Of a stretch of 64,000 nt of DNA, positions 18,456 to 27,654 are shown in pieces; position 1 is the first letter of the stretch, and every line of letters starts with the position of its first letter. The notes under the pieces were generated by a model. It was not told where the DNA came from. It saw only the letters and a list, made by a program, of their open reading frames with translations, and searched no databases. Origin of the DNA: Microbacterium sp. (GTDB taxonomy: Bacteria; Actinomycetota; Actinomycetes; Actinomycetales; Microbacteriaceae); assembly GCA_017306415.1 (NCBI GenBank), contig JAFKIL010000003.1, positions 186,001-250,000 of the forward strand, written 5' to 3'. The translations under genes and the position numbers were made by a program.

Positions 18456-19238
18456 TCAGGCCTCGGACCCGCGGACCCGGAGAGGTCCCCTGGCCAGCAG
18501 GTGCTGCGCCGACTGCGCGACGGGGCGCATCGTCACGAGATCCAGGTTGACGTGTGCGGGGGCATCGAGCGCGTAGGCGATGACGTCCGCGACGTCGTCG
18601 GCGGTGAGCGGCGCCTCCACGCCTTCGTACAGGCTCGCCGCCGCGGCGGCATCGCCGCGGAGCCGTTTGAGCGCGAACTCCTCGGTGCGCACCATCCCCG
18701 GTGCCACCTCGACGACCCGGATCGGCTCGCCGTTGAGCTCGAGACGCAGCGCGTGCGCCAGCATGGACTCCCCCGCCTTCGCGGCGTTGTACCCCGCGCC
18801 GCCGGGATAGGCGAGCTGCGCGGCCGTCGACGTGACGAACACCGCGTCGGCGTGGCCGGCGGATGCCGCGGTCTCACGCAGCTGCGGCAGGAGCGCGGCC
18901 ACGACCCGCTGCGCGGCGAGGACGTTGACCTCGAACATCCATTGCCAGTCCTCGGGAACACCGTCCTCGACGCGGTCGGAGCCACGTGCTCCGCCGGCGA
19001 CCTGGACGAGGGCGTTCACGGGGCCCGTGCGGGCCAGCCACTCGGCGAGCGCGTCGACGTCGGACTGCGTCGTGAGATCGGCGGCGAAGGCGACGGCACC
19101 GGTCTCGGCCTCGAGCTCCTCCAGCCGATCCGCCCGGCGCGCCACCGCCGCGACATCCCAGCCCCGCGCCCGCAGGATCCGTGCCGTTGCCGCTCCGATG
19201 CCGGAGCTCGCGCCCGTCACCACTGCTCGTCGTGTCAT
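18456..19238 (-). CDS. Short-chain dehydrogenase/reductase (SDR)
   Basis: 260 residues, classical SDR. Rossmann nucleotide-binding motif TGASSGIG (8-15), NVLA around 106, catalytic Y150-x-x-x-K154 (YNAAK) and a Ser in VTSTAAQ. R35-R36 in AVARRADR favours NADP(H). Substrate unknown. First gene of the SDR-PRTase-ung run and divergent from metY with a 143-nt gap. Confidence 0.9.
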   Translation of the reverse strand: MTRRAVVTGASSGIGAATARILRARGWDVAAVARRADRLEELEAETGAVAFAADLTTQSDVDALAEWLARTGPVNALVQVAGGARGSDRVEDGVPEDWQWMFEVNVLAAQRVVAALLPQLRETAASAGHADAVFVTSTAAQLAYPGGAGYNAAKAGESMLAHALRLELNGEPIRVVEVAPGMVRTEEFALKRLRGDAAAAASLYEGVEAPLTADDVADVIAYALDAPAHVNLDLVTMRPVAQSAQHLLARGPLRVRGSEA

Positions 19239-19381
19239 GGCTCCACCGTACCGACCGGTCGTCGCGCAGATTACGTAACATTTCCCGATCGTTGTTGACA
19301 GCGGATTCGCTCCCTACTCTCGACTCAGCCGCGACGCCCGTTGTGCGGCCCTTCGACCATCGGAAGACCCAGGAGCCACCC

Positions 19382-20698
19382 ATGTCCGAGAACTGGCGTT
19401 TCGAGACCACGCAGATCCACGCCGGTGCGCAGCCCGACCCGACCACGAAGGCGCGCGCCACCCCGATCTACCAGACCACGTCGTACGTGTTCGACAACTC
19501 CGACCACGCAGCGAACCTGTTCGCGCTGGCCGAGTTCGGCAATATCTACACGCGGATCCAGAACCCGACGCAGGATGTCGTCGAGCAGCGCATCGCGGCG
19601 CTCGAGGGCGGCACCGGCGCCCTCCTGGTGTCCAGCGGCCAGGCCGCCGAGACGTTCGCGGTCTTGAACATCGCCGAAGCCGGCGACCATATCGTGTCGT
19701 CGAGCTCCATCTACGGCGGCACGTACAACCTGTTCAAGTACACGCTGGCCAAGCTCGGCATCAGCGTCACCTTCGTGGAGAACCAGGACGACCCGGAGGA
19801 GTGGAAGCGGGCGGTCCAGCCGAACACCAAGCTCTTCTTCGCCGAGACCATCGGCAACCCGAAGATCAACGTCCTCGACATCGCGTCGGTCGCCGAGGTG
19901 GCGCACGCGAGCGGCGTCCCGCTCATCGTCGACAACACGATCGCCACGCCCTACCTCATCCGTCCGTTCGAGCACGGCGCCGACATCGTGATCCACTCGG
20001 CGACGAAGTTCCTCGGCGGCCACGGCACCACCATCGGCGGCGTGATCGTGGACGGCGGGAAGTTCGCCTGGTCGCAGAACGTCGAGAAGTTCCCCGGCCT
20101 CACCGAGCCCGACCCGTCGTACCACGGCGCAAGCTACACGACGGCGGTCGGAGACGGCCTGGCCTACATCATCAAGGCCCGCGTGCAGCTGCTGCGCGAC
20201 CTGGGCTCGGCGATCGCGCCGATCAGCGCATGGCTCCTCCTGCAGGGCATCGAGACCCTCTCGCTCCGCGTCGAGCGGCACGTGCAGAACGCGCAGGAGA
20301 TCGCGGAGTGGCTCGAAGACCACGAGGACGTCGCGTCGGTCAACTACTCCGGCCTGCCGAGCTCCCCGTGGTACGCGGCCGCCAACGAGTACGCGCCGAA
20401 GGGCGTCGGCGCGGTCCTGTCGTTCGAGCTGAAGGGCGGCGTCCAGGCCGGCCGTGAGTTCGTCGACAGCCTCGAGCTGTTCAGCCACCTGGCGAACATC
20501 GGCGACGTGCGCTCGCTCGTCATCCACCCCGCCTCGACGACCCACTCGCAGCTCACGCCGGAGCAGCAGCTCACCTCGGGGGTGACGCCGGGCCTCGTGC
20601 GGCTGTCGGTCGGCATCGAGAACGTCGATGACCTCAAGGCCGACCTCGCGCAGGCGCTGGCCGCGGCGCGCCGGGTCTCGGAGGCCGCCCGCGCCTGA
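19382..20698 (+). CDS. metY: O-acetylhomoserine sulfhydrylase / aminocarboxypropyltransferase
   Basis: 438 residues, PLP-dependent Cys/Met metabolism family. Makes homocysteine from O-acetylhomoserine and sulfide. The PLP lysine lies in VIHSATKFLGGHGT; YTRIQNPTQDVVEQRIAALEGG and SSGQAAET are N-terminal family motifs. Length and motifs fit MetY rather than MetB/MetC. AGGAG precedes ATG 19382. The substrate-producing enzyme MetX is encoded 1.1 kb downstream. A TTGACA hexamer at 19295 may be part of the promoter. Confidence 0.94.
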   Translation: MSENWRFETTQIHAGAQPDPTTKARATPIYQTTSYVFDNSDHAANLFALAEFGNIYTRIQNPTQDVVEQRIAALEGGTGALLVSSGQAAETFAVLNIAEAGDHIVSSSSIYGGTYNLFKYTLAKLGISVTFVENQDDPEEWKRAVQPNTKLFFAETIGNPKINVLDIASVAEVAHASGVPLIVDNTIATPYLIRPFEHGADIVIHSATKFLGGHGTTIGGVIVDGGKFAWSQNVEKFPGLTEPDPSYHGASYTTAVGDGLAYIIKARVQLLRDLGSAIAPISAWLLLQGIETLSLRVERHVQNAQEIAEWLEDHEDVASVNYSGLPSSPWYAAANEYAPKGVGAVLSFELKGGVQAGREFVDSLELFSHLANIGDVRSLVIHPASTTHSQLTPEQQLTSGVTPGLVRLSVGIENVDDLKADLAQALAAARRVSEAARA

Positions 20699-20719
20699 TC
20701 TGTCCGTGCAAGGGCACGT

Positions 20720-20763
20720 GGATGCCCCGGCCGCGCTCGCACAGAGCGCCGGCCGGGGCATCC
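20720..20763. terminator. Strong bidirectional terminator hairpin
   Basis: Perfect 14-bp inverted repeat GGATGCCCCGGCCG / CGGCCGGGGCATCC, with an additional inner CGCTC/GAGCG pairing. It lies between metY (+) and the convergent cyclase-like gene (-) and can serve both. No T-tract; GC-rich hairpin of actinobacterial type. Confidence 0.75.
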
Positions 20764-20793
20764 TTCGTCTGTGCGGGGACCGCTCCCGATCTC

Positions 20794-21756
20794 TCAGAAC
20801 GCGGTCTCGGAGGCGGGCTCTTCCGCATCCCACCAGCGCAGCACCCGCAGCGCTCGGAGCGTGACCCACCGACTGGGGAAGCCCTCGCCCTCCTGCTCGA
20901 ACTCGAACAGCTGCGGACCCTGGTGCGCGTTCTCGTAGGGGAACAGGCCGTTCTCGTCGGCCTTGGCGCGGAGGAGTCCGATCGCGTCCGCGAGTCGCGG
21001 ATCGCGCCGGTCGACGAGGCGGAAGTGCTCGAGCCCGCGCAGGATGTCGTGGTACCAGCGCGTCGGGAACGACAGCATCGTCATCCGCACGTCAGCCGGC
21101 GTGCCCGTCGACCGGCGCCGGTACAGGCCCCGCTCGAGCAGGTACTCCTCGCCCGCGAACCGGGCGTCACGCGAGGCATCCGTGCCACCGGTCGCCGCCT
21201 CCCACTCCCGCAGTCCGTCGAGCACGCACATCGTGGAGTGGAAGGAAGACACCGCCCCGCCGTCCTCCGCCCAGCAGTTCCACCCGCCGTCCCGCAGCCG
21301 CTGACCGAGGATCGTCGTGACGATCGGCTCGACCGGCTGCCCGAAGTAGCTGCCGACCGCGAGCGCGATGCCGTTGATGCAGGGCTCGACCTCGCCGTCG
21401 AAGTAGGCCTGGCCGTCGTTCTCCCACCGCACGTTCTCGCGCACGAGCCGGATCGCGTGCTGGGCCTCAGGGCTCGCCGGATCGAGGCCGAACTCCCACA
21501 GGGACTGCAAGGAGAAGTGCGTCGCCGTCCACGCGTCGAAGAACGGCCGGTCCTCGTCGGCCCACCCCGGCCGGTAGGTGCCGCCGTCCCACTGCCCGTC
21601 GCCGCCCTGCTCGGCGAGGAGGCGCGCGCCCCAGCCGTCGATCGCGACGCGGGCCCGCGCGGCAGCGACGTCCGCCGCGGGGGCGTCGGTCAGATCCCGC
21701 ATCGTCTGCCAGCGGATGGCAGGGTCACCCGACAGCAGATACTCGATCACGTCCAT
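20794..21756 (-). CDS. Squalene-cyclase/prenyltransferase-like alpha-toroid protein
   Basis: 320 residues from ATG 21756. Repeats rich in Gly-Trp turns (GDGQWDGGTYRPGW near 50-63, RDGGWNCWAEDGG near the middle, FPSRWVTLRALRVLRWW at the end) indicate the alpha/alpha-toroid fold of squalene cyclases and prenyltransferase beta-subunits. The QW-like repeats are irregular and there is no DxDD motif, so it is not a triterpene cyclase by sequence. Some relatives are annotated only as cyclase-like hypothetical proteins. It stands between metY and metX on the opposite strand. Function unknown. Confidence 0.75.
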   Translation of the reverse strand: MDVIEYLLSGDPAIRWQTMRDLTDAPAADVAAARARVAIDGWGARLLAEQGGDGQWDGGTYRPGWADEDRPFFDAWTATHFSLQSLWEFGLDPASPEAQHAIRLVRENVRWENDGQAYFDGEVEPCINGIALAVGSYFGQPVEPIVTTILGQRLRDGGWNCWAEDGGAVSSFHSTMCVLDGLREWEAATGGTDASRDARFAGEEYLLERGLYRRRSTGTPADVRMTMLSFPTRWYHDILRGLEHFRLVDRRDPRLADAIGLLRAKADENGLFPYENAHQGPQLFEFEQEGEGFPSRWVTLRALRVLRWWDAEEPASETAF

Positions 21757-21842
21757 GCCGCGAGTGTACGGGCGGCCTCCGACCTTCGGCCGGGGGCGTA
21801 ACACGTGCCGATCGCGGAACGCGGCACGGGAGAATGGACCTC

Positions 21843-23048
21843 ATGGACTGGCAGACCTCCGAGGACACCGTGCCGTCGGCACCGGTGACGGAGGCCGACG
21901 CGCGTCTGCTCGGCGGCCGCCCGCCCGCCACCGGCGCGTGGCGCGACGGCGACCCCGTGGGCGACCGCCACTTCGCCGCGTTCGGATCGTTCATCACCGA
22001 GGGCGGGAACGAGCTCCCCGGCTACCGCCTCGCGTACGAGACGTGGGGCGAGCTGAACGCCGCGCGCGACAACGCCGTCCTCGTGCTGCACGCGCTCACC
22101 GGCGACAGCCACGTCCGCGGCCCGGCCGGCCCCGGACACCCGACCGCCGGCTGGTGGGACGATCTCGTCGGCCCCGGAGCCGCGATCGACACCGACCGCT
22201 GGTTCGTGGTCGCCCCGAACATGCTCGGCGGCTGCCAGGGATCGACCGGTCCCGCCAGCATCGCGCCGGACGGCTACGAGTGGGCGTCGCGGTTCCCCTA
22301 TCTCACGATCCGCGACCAGGTCTCCGCGCAGGTCCGGCTCGCGGACGCGCTCGGCGTCGACACGTGGGCGGCGGTGATCGGCGGCTCGATGGGGGGCATG
22401 CACGCGCTCGAGTGGGCGGCCGGATCCCCCGAGCGGGTCGCGCGCGTCGGCATCCTGTCCGCTCCCCCGGCGAACACCGCCGACCAGATCGCCCTGAATT
22501 CGGTGCAGCTGCAGGCGATCGAGATCGATCCGCGGTTCCAGGGCGGCGAGTACTACGACTCGGCCGCCGGGGACGGTCCGCACCGGGGGCTCGCCCTCGC
22601 CCGCCGGATGGCCCTGCTGAACTACCGCAGTCCGACCGAGCTCAACCAGCGCTTCCAGCGCTCCTGGCAGTCCGGGGTGAGCCCGCTCGGACACGGCGGC
22701 CGCTTCGCGGTCGAGTCGTACCTCGACTTCCACGGCAACCGGTTCACGCGGCGCTTCGACGCCAACAGTTACATCCGGCTCGTCGAGGCGATGGACTCGC
22801 ACGACGTCGGGCGCGACCGCGGCGGCATCGAGGAGGCGCTCGGGCGGGTGACCGCCACGGCCCTCGTCCTCGGCATCGACAGCGACCGCCTCTTCCCCAT
22901 CGACGGCCAGCATCGCATCGCGCGCGGCATCCCGAACACGCTCGACGGAGATCGCGCGGTGGTGATCGCGAGCGACTTCGGCCACGACGGCTTCCTCATC
23001 GAGACGCAGCTCGTCGCCGTGCACCTCCGGAGGCTGCTGGACGCCTAG
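21843..23048 (+). CDS. metX: Homoserine O-acetyltransferase
   Basis: 401 residues, alpha/beta-hydrolase fold. Acetylates homoserine with acetyl-CoA for methionine synthesis. Motifs: NAVLVLHALTGDSH, FVVAPNMLGGCQGSTGPAS (the substrate-site signature), nucleophile elbow IGGSMGGMHALEW, and C-terminal DSDRLFPIDGQ with FGHDGFLIE holding the catalytic His. ATG 21843 is chosen because GGGAG lies about 10 nt upstream; an ATG at 21834 is also in frame. Its stop codon shares the CTAG tetranucleotide with the convergent NUDIX gene. Confidence 0.94.
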   Translation: MDWQTSEDTVPSAPVTEADARLLGGRPPATGAWRDGDPVGDRHFAAFGSFITEGGNELPGYRLAYETWGELNAARDNAVLVLHALTGDSHVRGPAGPGHPTAGWWDDLVGPGAAIDTDRWFVVAPNMLGGCQGSTGPASIAPDGYEWASRFPYLTIRDQVSAQVRLADALGVDTWAAVIGGSMGGMHALEWAAGSPERVARVGILSAPPANTADQIALNSVQLQAIEIDPRFQGGEYYDSAAGDGPHRGLALARRMALLNYRSPTELNQRFQRSWQSGVSPLGHGGRFAVESYLDFHGNRFTRRFDANSYIRLVEAMDSHDVGRDRGGIEEALGRVTATALVLGIDSDRLFPIDGQHRIARGIPNTLDGDRAVVIASDFGHDGFLIETQLVAVHLRRLLDA

Positions 23049-23797
23049 GCGGAGCGCACGTAGCTCCACGGCAGGCGACCGGTCTCGAGCCGGTGGCGGG
23101 GACCGGATGCCTCGTCCTCCGCGGCGTCGTCGTAGGCGGCGTCGTCCTGCCAGAGGAACAGCGGCCCGGCCGGGGTGCGGCGCACGACCGTCTCGAAGCG
23201 CGCCGCCCCCCGCAGCCGCACGCCGTCGAGGAAGGCCCCCACATCCTCGGAGCCGATCAGGCCGTGGAGCGTCACCCACGTCGGCGGATACAGCGTGACC
23301 TCGCCCCGGCCGTGGCGGGCGAGCATCTCGTCGGGTCGCGCCCATTCGGCCGCGACCGCCTCGCCCGGCGAGAGCGATATCTCCCCGGCCGGGGCCGCGC
23401 ACGCGAAGAACCACGTACGGATGCGCAGCGGCACCCCCGGCGGCGGATCCCAGCAGCTCACCGTCTGCAGCGCGGGCGCGGCGATGACGAGGCCCGTCTC
23501 CTCCCACGTCTCGCGCACACCGGCTCGGCGGGCGTCGTCCTCCTCGGAGGCGTCCTCGTCGGCGTCCGATTCCTCGAGCCTCCCGCCGGGGAACACCCAC
23601 GCTCCCGCGAACGACCCGCGGTCGGGTCGTTCGATCATGAGCACTTCGGGTCCTGTCGCGCCGTCACGCAGGAGCAGCACCGTGCCCGCGACGGGGACCG
23701 ACGGATCGGCGGCGTCCGCTGCCGTGCGCGGCCTCGTCTGATCGAGCGCGGCCATCAGGTCGCGGGATGCGCGGTCGGACGGCGCGGTGTCGCTCAC
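23045..23797 (-). CDS. NUDIX hydrolase (NUDT19-like)
   Basis: 250 residues, GTG start. The NUDIX box is split in the NUDT7/NUDT19 manner: GGRLEESDADEDASEEDDA, an insertion, then RETWEETGL supplies the catalytic REUxEExGU half. The family cleaves nucleoside diphosphates linked to another moiety, often CoA derivatives. Its start overlaps the stop of the upstream MFS gene by 4 nt; its stop overlaps the metX stop. Confidence 0.87.
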   Translation of the reverse strand: MSDTAPSDRASRDLMAALDQTRPRTAADAADPSVPVAGTVLLLRDGATGPEVLMIERPDRGSFAGAWVFPGGRLEESDADEDASEEDDARRAGVRETWEETGLVIAAPALQTVSCWDPPPGVPLRIRTWFFACAAPAGEISLSPGEAVAAEWARPDEMLARHGRGEVTLYPPTWVTLHGLIGSEDVGAFLDGVRLRGAARFETVVRRTPAGPLFLWQDDAAYDDAAEDEASGPRHRLETGRLPWSYVRSA

Positions 23798-25050
23798 CGA
23801 TTCAGACTACGACGCCACCCCTCGGCCGGGTCCGCCCGCCGCGTGCGCTCGGACCGCCGTTCGACCGCGAGGCCCGTCGCGCAGATCGCGAATCCCGCGA
23901 GCGCCAGCACGACCCCCACCCACGCGGGCGAGACGAAGCCCCATCCTGCCGCGATGACGAGCCCGCCGAGGAAGGCGCCGAGGCTGTTGCCGATGTTGAG
24001 GGCGGAGTGGTTGAGGGCGGCCGCGATCGACTGGTTGTCGCCCGCCACGTCCATCAGGCGCGTCTGGATCGTGGGACTGAGCACCGACGATACGAGGCCG
24101 ACCGCGAACACGGCGATCGCCAGCGCCACGATCCACTGCGCGCTCCAGCCGACGACGGCCAGCGTCACCGCGAGCGCGGCGAGCCCGCCGAGGAGCGTGC
24201 GCTTCACGTCGACGTCCGCCAGGTGCCCGCCGATCAGGTTGCCCACGGTCATGCCGACGCCCATGAGCACCAGCACGATCGGGACCGCCCAGGCGGGGGC
24301 GCCGGACACCTCGGTCACCATGGGAGCCACGTAGCTGTAGACGGCGAAGAAGCCGCCGAAGCCGATGGCGCCGATCCCGAGCGCCACCCAGACCTGCCCG
24401 ATCCGGAACACGCCCAGCTCGGCGCGCAGGGTGCGCCCCGGCTGACCGGGGTGCGCGGGGACGAAGAAGCCGATGCAGATCGTCGCGACGGCGAAGATGC
24501 CGGCGACCACCATGAACGCGGCCCGCCACCCGGCCTGCTGTCCGAGGAAGGTCCCCAGCGGCACGCCGACCACGTTCGCCACCGTCAGTCCGGTGAGCAC
24601 GAACGCCACGCCCTTCGCGCGCTTACCCGGCCCGAGCGCGTCGGCGGCGACGAGCGCGCCGATGCCGAAGTACGCGCCGTGCGGCAGACCCGCGAGGAAG
24701 CGGGATGCGGCGACGAGCTCGAAGTTCGGTGCGATGAAGGTCAGCGCGTTGAACACCGTCAGCGCGAGGGCGAGGCCCAGCATGACGCGATGCCGCGGAT
24801 ACTTCGCCACGGAACCCGCGATCGTCGGCGCGCCGACGACGACCCCGAGCGCGTACAGCGAGATGAGCCATCCGGCCTGGGCGATGGCGTCCTCCTGGCC
24901 GGATGCCCACTGTCCGGGCAGCAGGTCGCTCGCGATGTTCGGGAGCAGGCCCATCACGACGAACTCCGTCATGCCGATGCCGAAGCTGCCGATCGCGAGG
25001 GACAGGAGCGCTCGATTCGCCGCACCCCTGGTCGGCGTCGAGGAGGTCAC
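23794..25050 (-). CDS. MFS transporter (DHA1 / AraJ-like exporter)
   Basis: 418 residues, 12 predicted helices. N-terminus LLSLAIGSFGIGMTEFVVMGLLPNI is typical of the DHA1 12-spanner group including AraJ and YdhP-like sugar or purine efflux proteins; ASRFLAGLPHGAYFGIGAL is the conserved helix-4 signature. Probably exports small molecules by proton antiport. GTG start. Cotranscribed with the NUDIX gene. Confidence 0.9.
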   Translation of the reverse strand: MTSSTPTRGAANRALLSLAIGSFGIGMTEFVVMGLLPNIASDLLPGQWASGQEDAIAQAGWLISLYALGVVVGAPTIAGSVAKYPRHRVMLGLALALTVFNALTFIAPNFELVAASRFLAGLPHGAYFGIGALVAADALGPGKRAKGVAFVLTGLTVANVVGVPLGTFLGQQAGWRAAFMVVAGIFAVATICIGFFVPAHPGQPGRTLRAELGVFRIGQVWVALGIGAIGFGGFFAVYSYVAPMVTEVSGAPAWAVPIVLVLMGVGMTVGNLIGGHLADVDVKRTLLGGLAALAVTLAVVGWSAQWIVALAIAVFAVGLVSSVLSPTIQTRLMDVAGDNQSIAAALNHSALNIGNSLGAFLGGLVIAAGWGFVSPAWVGVVLALAGFAICATGLAVERRSERTRRADPAEGWRRSLNR

Positions 25051-25113
25051 CCGGTCATGCTAGCGCCGGGATCGACCGCCTGTCGAATCGATTCGACGCG
25101 GGCGACCCGCGGT

Positions 25114-25434
25114 TCACCGCGCGGCGTCGTCCTCGTCGGCGAGGGCCGCCCCGAGTCGGTCGATCTTGGCGTCCAGCTCTCCGGTGAATCCGGGCCGGAT
25201 GTCTGCCTTCAGCACGAGCGATGCGCGCGAGCCGTAGGCGAGGACAGCATCCGTCGCCCGCTTGACGACATCCATCACCTCGTCCCACTCGCCCTCGATC
25301 TCGGTGAACATCGACGTCGTGCGATGGGGTAGACCGGATGCGCGGACGATGCGGACGGCGGCGGCGACCGCGTCGTGGACGGAGCCGTCCGCGCGGCCGG
25401 TGCCGCTGGGAGCGACGGAGAAGGCGACGAGCAT
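25114..25434 (-). CDS. MTH1187/YqgV-family thiamine-binding protein
   Basis: 106 residues. Small ferredoxin-fold protein: MLVAFSVAPSGTGRADGSVHDAVAAAV and HRTTSMFTEIEGEWDEV are family hallmarks. Members bind thiamine or its precursors and are thought to buffer or sense the vitamin; they form tetramers. Lies 9 nt after the stop of the mannosyltransferase gene on the same strand, but a functional link is not apparent. Confidence 0.85.
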   Translation of the reverse strand: MLVAFSVAPSGTGRADGSVHDAVAAAVRIVRASGLPHRTTSMFTEIEGEWDEVMDVVKRATDAVLAYGSRASLVLKADIRPGFTGELDAKIDRLGAALADEDDAAR

Positions 25435-25443
25435 GCCTCGACG

Positions 25444-26706
25444 CTACCGCGCGCCGAGACCGTCCACGACGCCGTCGGCACGGGATGCCGCGCTGCGCCG
25501 CGCGTGCAGGTGCGGGCGGGCGCGGACCTGCACCAGCCGGACCACCGACCACGCGAACAGGGCGAGGACGAGGATGTTGCGCGCCGTGAGCAGCGCGGCG
25601 GGTCCCGCCTCCGCGCGCAGAAGCCCGTCGTAGGAGACCGGGTACACCAACTGCGTCAGCAGGGCGATCCCGAGGCCGAGCGACGCCGGCCCCCACCAGC
25701 GGTGGCGGTCGAGAACCAGACCCATGACCAGGGGCACGATGATCCACGTGTAGTACTGCGGGGAACCGACCTTGTTGAAGAGGATGAAGGCGCTGACGAG
25801 ACCGAGCGACAGCGCGGGGAACAGCGCGGCGAAGGACGCGCCCCGCCACGCCTTCACGCCGCCGAGCACAGCGACGGCGGCGACGGCCAGCACGAGGACC
25901 GGAGTCATCACCGCGATGACGAGGTCGACGTTCGGGCCGGTGACCTCGAAGGTCAGGATGTCCCGGGAGTAGTAGATGTACGACCCGGCGACCCGGGCGA
26001 CCGCCTGCCACAGGTACAGGGTGCTCACCGGTGCCTCCAGCTGCAGTCCGCGCCCGGCCTGATCGCCGATGAAGCCGAGTGCGTACGCGGCTCCGCCTGC
26101 CGCCACGACCACGCCCAGGACGAGTGCCGAGACCACCGCCGCTCCGCCGATCACCGCGAGGCGACGGCGCACCGCGATCACGGCTGCGGCGAGGAGCGCA
26201 GCGGGCCAGACCTTGATCCACACCCCGGCGGCGAGGAGCATCGACGCGAGCCACGGCCGTCCGACCAGCCACAGGCAGGCCGCGAGGGTGAGGGGCACGG
26301 TGATGCCGTCCAGGCGGTACATCCCGACCGGTCCCAGCAGCGCGACGAAGGCGAGCCAGAACCAGGCCCCCACGGTACGGCCCACCGACCGGCCGCGCCC
26401 CACGAGCATCGCGAACGCGAGCGCGTCGCACACGGTCACGAGGATCGCCCAGCCCCCGGTGTAGCCCGCATAGATCCAGGCGAATCCGTGCGCGAGCACC
26501 ATCGGGACGAGCGCGAGCTGCGGGTAGACCCAAGGTGCGGTGATCCCGACGATGCCGTGACCGCTGAGCGCCTGATCCGACCACGGCTCGTACACGCGGT
26601 AGACGTCGCCCATCGGCTCGTTGGGGAGGAGGAAGCCGAGCACCGCGACGCCGAGGTGCACGAAGACGAAGGCGATCCACAGCACCCCGCGTCTCGACAT
26701 CCTCAC
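25444..26706 (-). CDS. GT87-family (DUF2029) polyprenol-phosphomannose-dependent mannosyltransferase
   Basis: 420 residues, about ten membrane helices. Members transfer mannose from polyprenyl-phosphate mannose to lipoglycans on the outer face of the membrane. Visible: an early extracytoplasmic loop with acidic residues (MGDVYRVYEPWSDQ, about 32-45), LTLAACLWLVGRPWLASMLLAAG, and FILFNKVGSPQYYTWI. GTG 26706 or ATG 26700 could be the start. The C-terminus is a basic cytoplasmic tail. Acceptor unknown. Confidence 0.8.
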   Translation of the reverse strand: MRMSRRGVLWIAFVFVHLGVAVLGFLLPNEPMGDVYRVYEPWSDQALSGHGIVGITAPWVYPQLALVPMVLAHGFAWIYAGYTGGWAILVTVCDALAFAMLVGRGRSVGRTVGAWFWLAFVALLGPVGMYRLDGITVPLTLAACLWLVGRPWLASMLLAAGVWIKVWPAALLAAAVIAVRRRLAVIGGAAVVSALVLGVVVAAGGAAYALGFIGDQAGRGLQLEAPVSTLYLWQAVARVAGSYIYYSRDILTFEVTGPNVDLVIAVMTPVLVLAVAAVAVLGGVKAWRGASFAALFPALSLGLVSAFILFNKVGSPQYYTWIIVPLVMGLVLDRHRWWGPASLGLGIALLTQLVYPVSYDGLLRAEAGPAALLTARNILVLALFAWSVVRLVQVRARPHLHARRSAASRADGVVDGLGAR

Positions 26707-26749
26707 ATCCTAAGGTCGCCGCTTCGGTCGATCCGGATGCTCCGCCGGG

Positions 26750-27622
26750 TCAGCCGACCGCCGCGAGCGCCTCCGCGATGGCCCGGGGCAGCGCGTCGGC
26801 GACGTCCAGCGCCACGATGGGCCCGCCGCGTCCCGGGCACCGCCCGGCGGCGAGGGAACCGGCCCGTCCGTGCAGCCACGCGCCGGTGGCCGCGAGCGCT
26901 CCCAGCGCCTCGGCGTCGGCGGCGTGCGCGGTGGCGACGAGGGCCCCGAGCACGCCGCCCAGCACATCGCCGGTCCCGGCCGTGGCCAGCCAGGGGGTGC
27001 TGGACGACACGCGTGCCGTCCAGCCCGACGAGGTCGCCACGATCGTGGTCGCGCCCTTGAGGAGCACGGTCCCGCCGAGCATCGCGGCCGTCTCGCGCAC
27101 GGATTCCTCCCGCGCATCCAGGTCAGCCGGCGGCTCCGGTGCGTCGAGACCGAGCATCCCGCGCAGACGCGCGTACTCGCTCGCATGGGGCGTGACGAGT
27201 AACGGGGCCGACGCGCCGACCGCGAGATCGAGCGCGCCCGCATCCACGACGACAGGGACGGGACCGGCGAGGATGCCGCGCAGCGCGGCAGTCTCGTCAG
27301 AGGAGCGGGCCCGCGCATCCGTCCCCGATCCGATCACCCACGCCTGCACCCGCCCGTCCGCGGTCACCGTCTCGGGACGCCGCGCGAGCACGAGATCGGC
27401 GGCCCGGCGCGGCCCGAGATAGCGCACCATGCCCACACCCGTCCGCCACGCGGCCTCCACACCGAGCACCGCGGCACCGGGGAAGGCGTCCGAACCCGTG
27501 CGCAATCCGACGACACCGCGGGAATACTTGTCGTCGGATCCGGTTGGGACCCTCAGGACGCGTCCCGCGGATCCCGCCGTCCAGGTGCGGATCCCCGTCG
27601 CGTCCGTGCCGCCGTCGACCAT
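26750..27622 (-). CDS. nnrD: ADP-dependent NAD(P)H-hydrate dehydratase
   Basis: 290 residues, YjeF C-terminal/ribokinase-like fold. Repairs the hydrated, damaged NAD(P)HX using ADP. Motifs: KYSRGVVGLRTGSDAFPGAA near the start, LVTPHASEYARL, and the ATP-site signature LATAGTGDVLGGVLGAL. The epimerase domain (YjeF_N) found fused in many bacteria is missing. Complete in length for the stand-alone form. Confidence 0.9.
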   Translation of the reverse strand: MVDGGTDATGIRTWTAGSAGRVLRVPTGSDDKYSRGVVGLRTGSDAFPGAAVLGVEAAWRTGVGMVRYLGPRRAADLVLARRPETVTADGRVQAWVIGSGTDARARSSDETAALRGILAGPVPVVVDAGALDLAVGASAPLLVTPHASEYARLRGMLGLDAPEPPADLDAREESVRETAAMLGGTVLLKGATTIVATSSGWTARVSSSTPWLATAGTGDVLGGVLGALVATAHAADAEALGALAATGAWLHGRAGSLAAGRCPGRGGPIVALDVADALPRAIAEALAAVG

Positions 27623-27654
27623 GGCGCCACGATACCCCGCAGGGAGAAGGTCTC

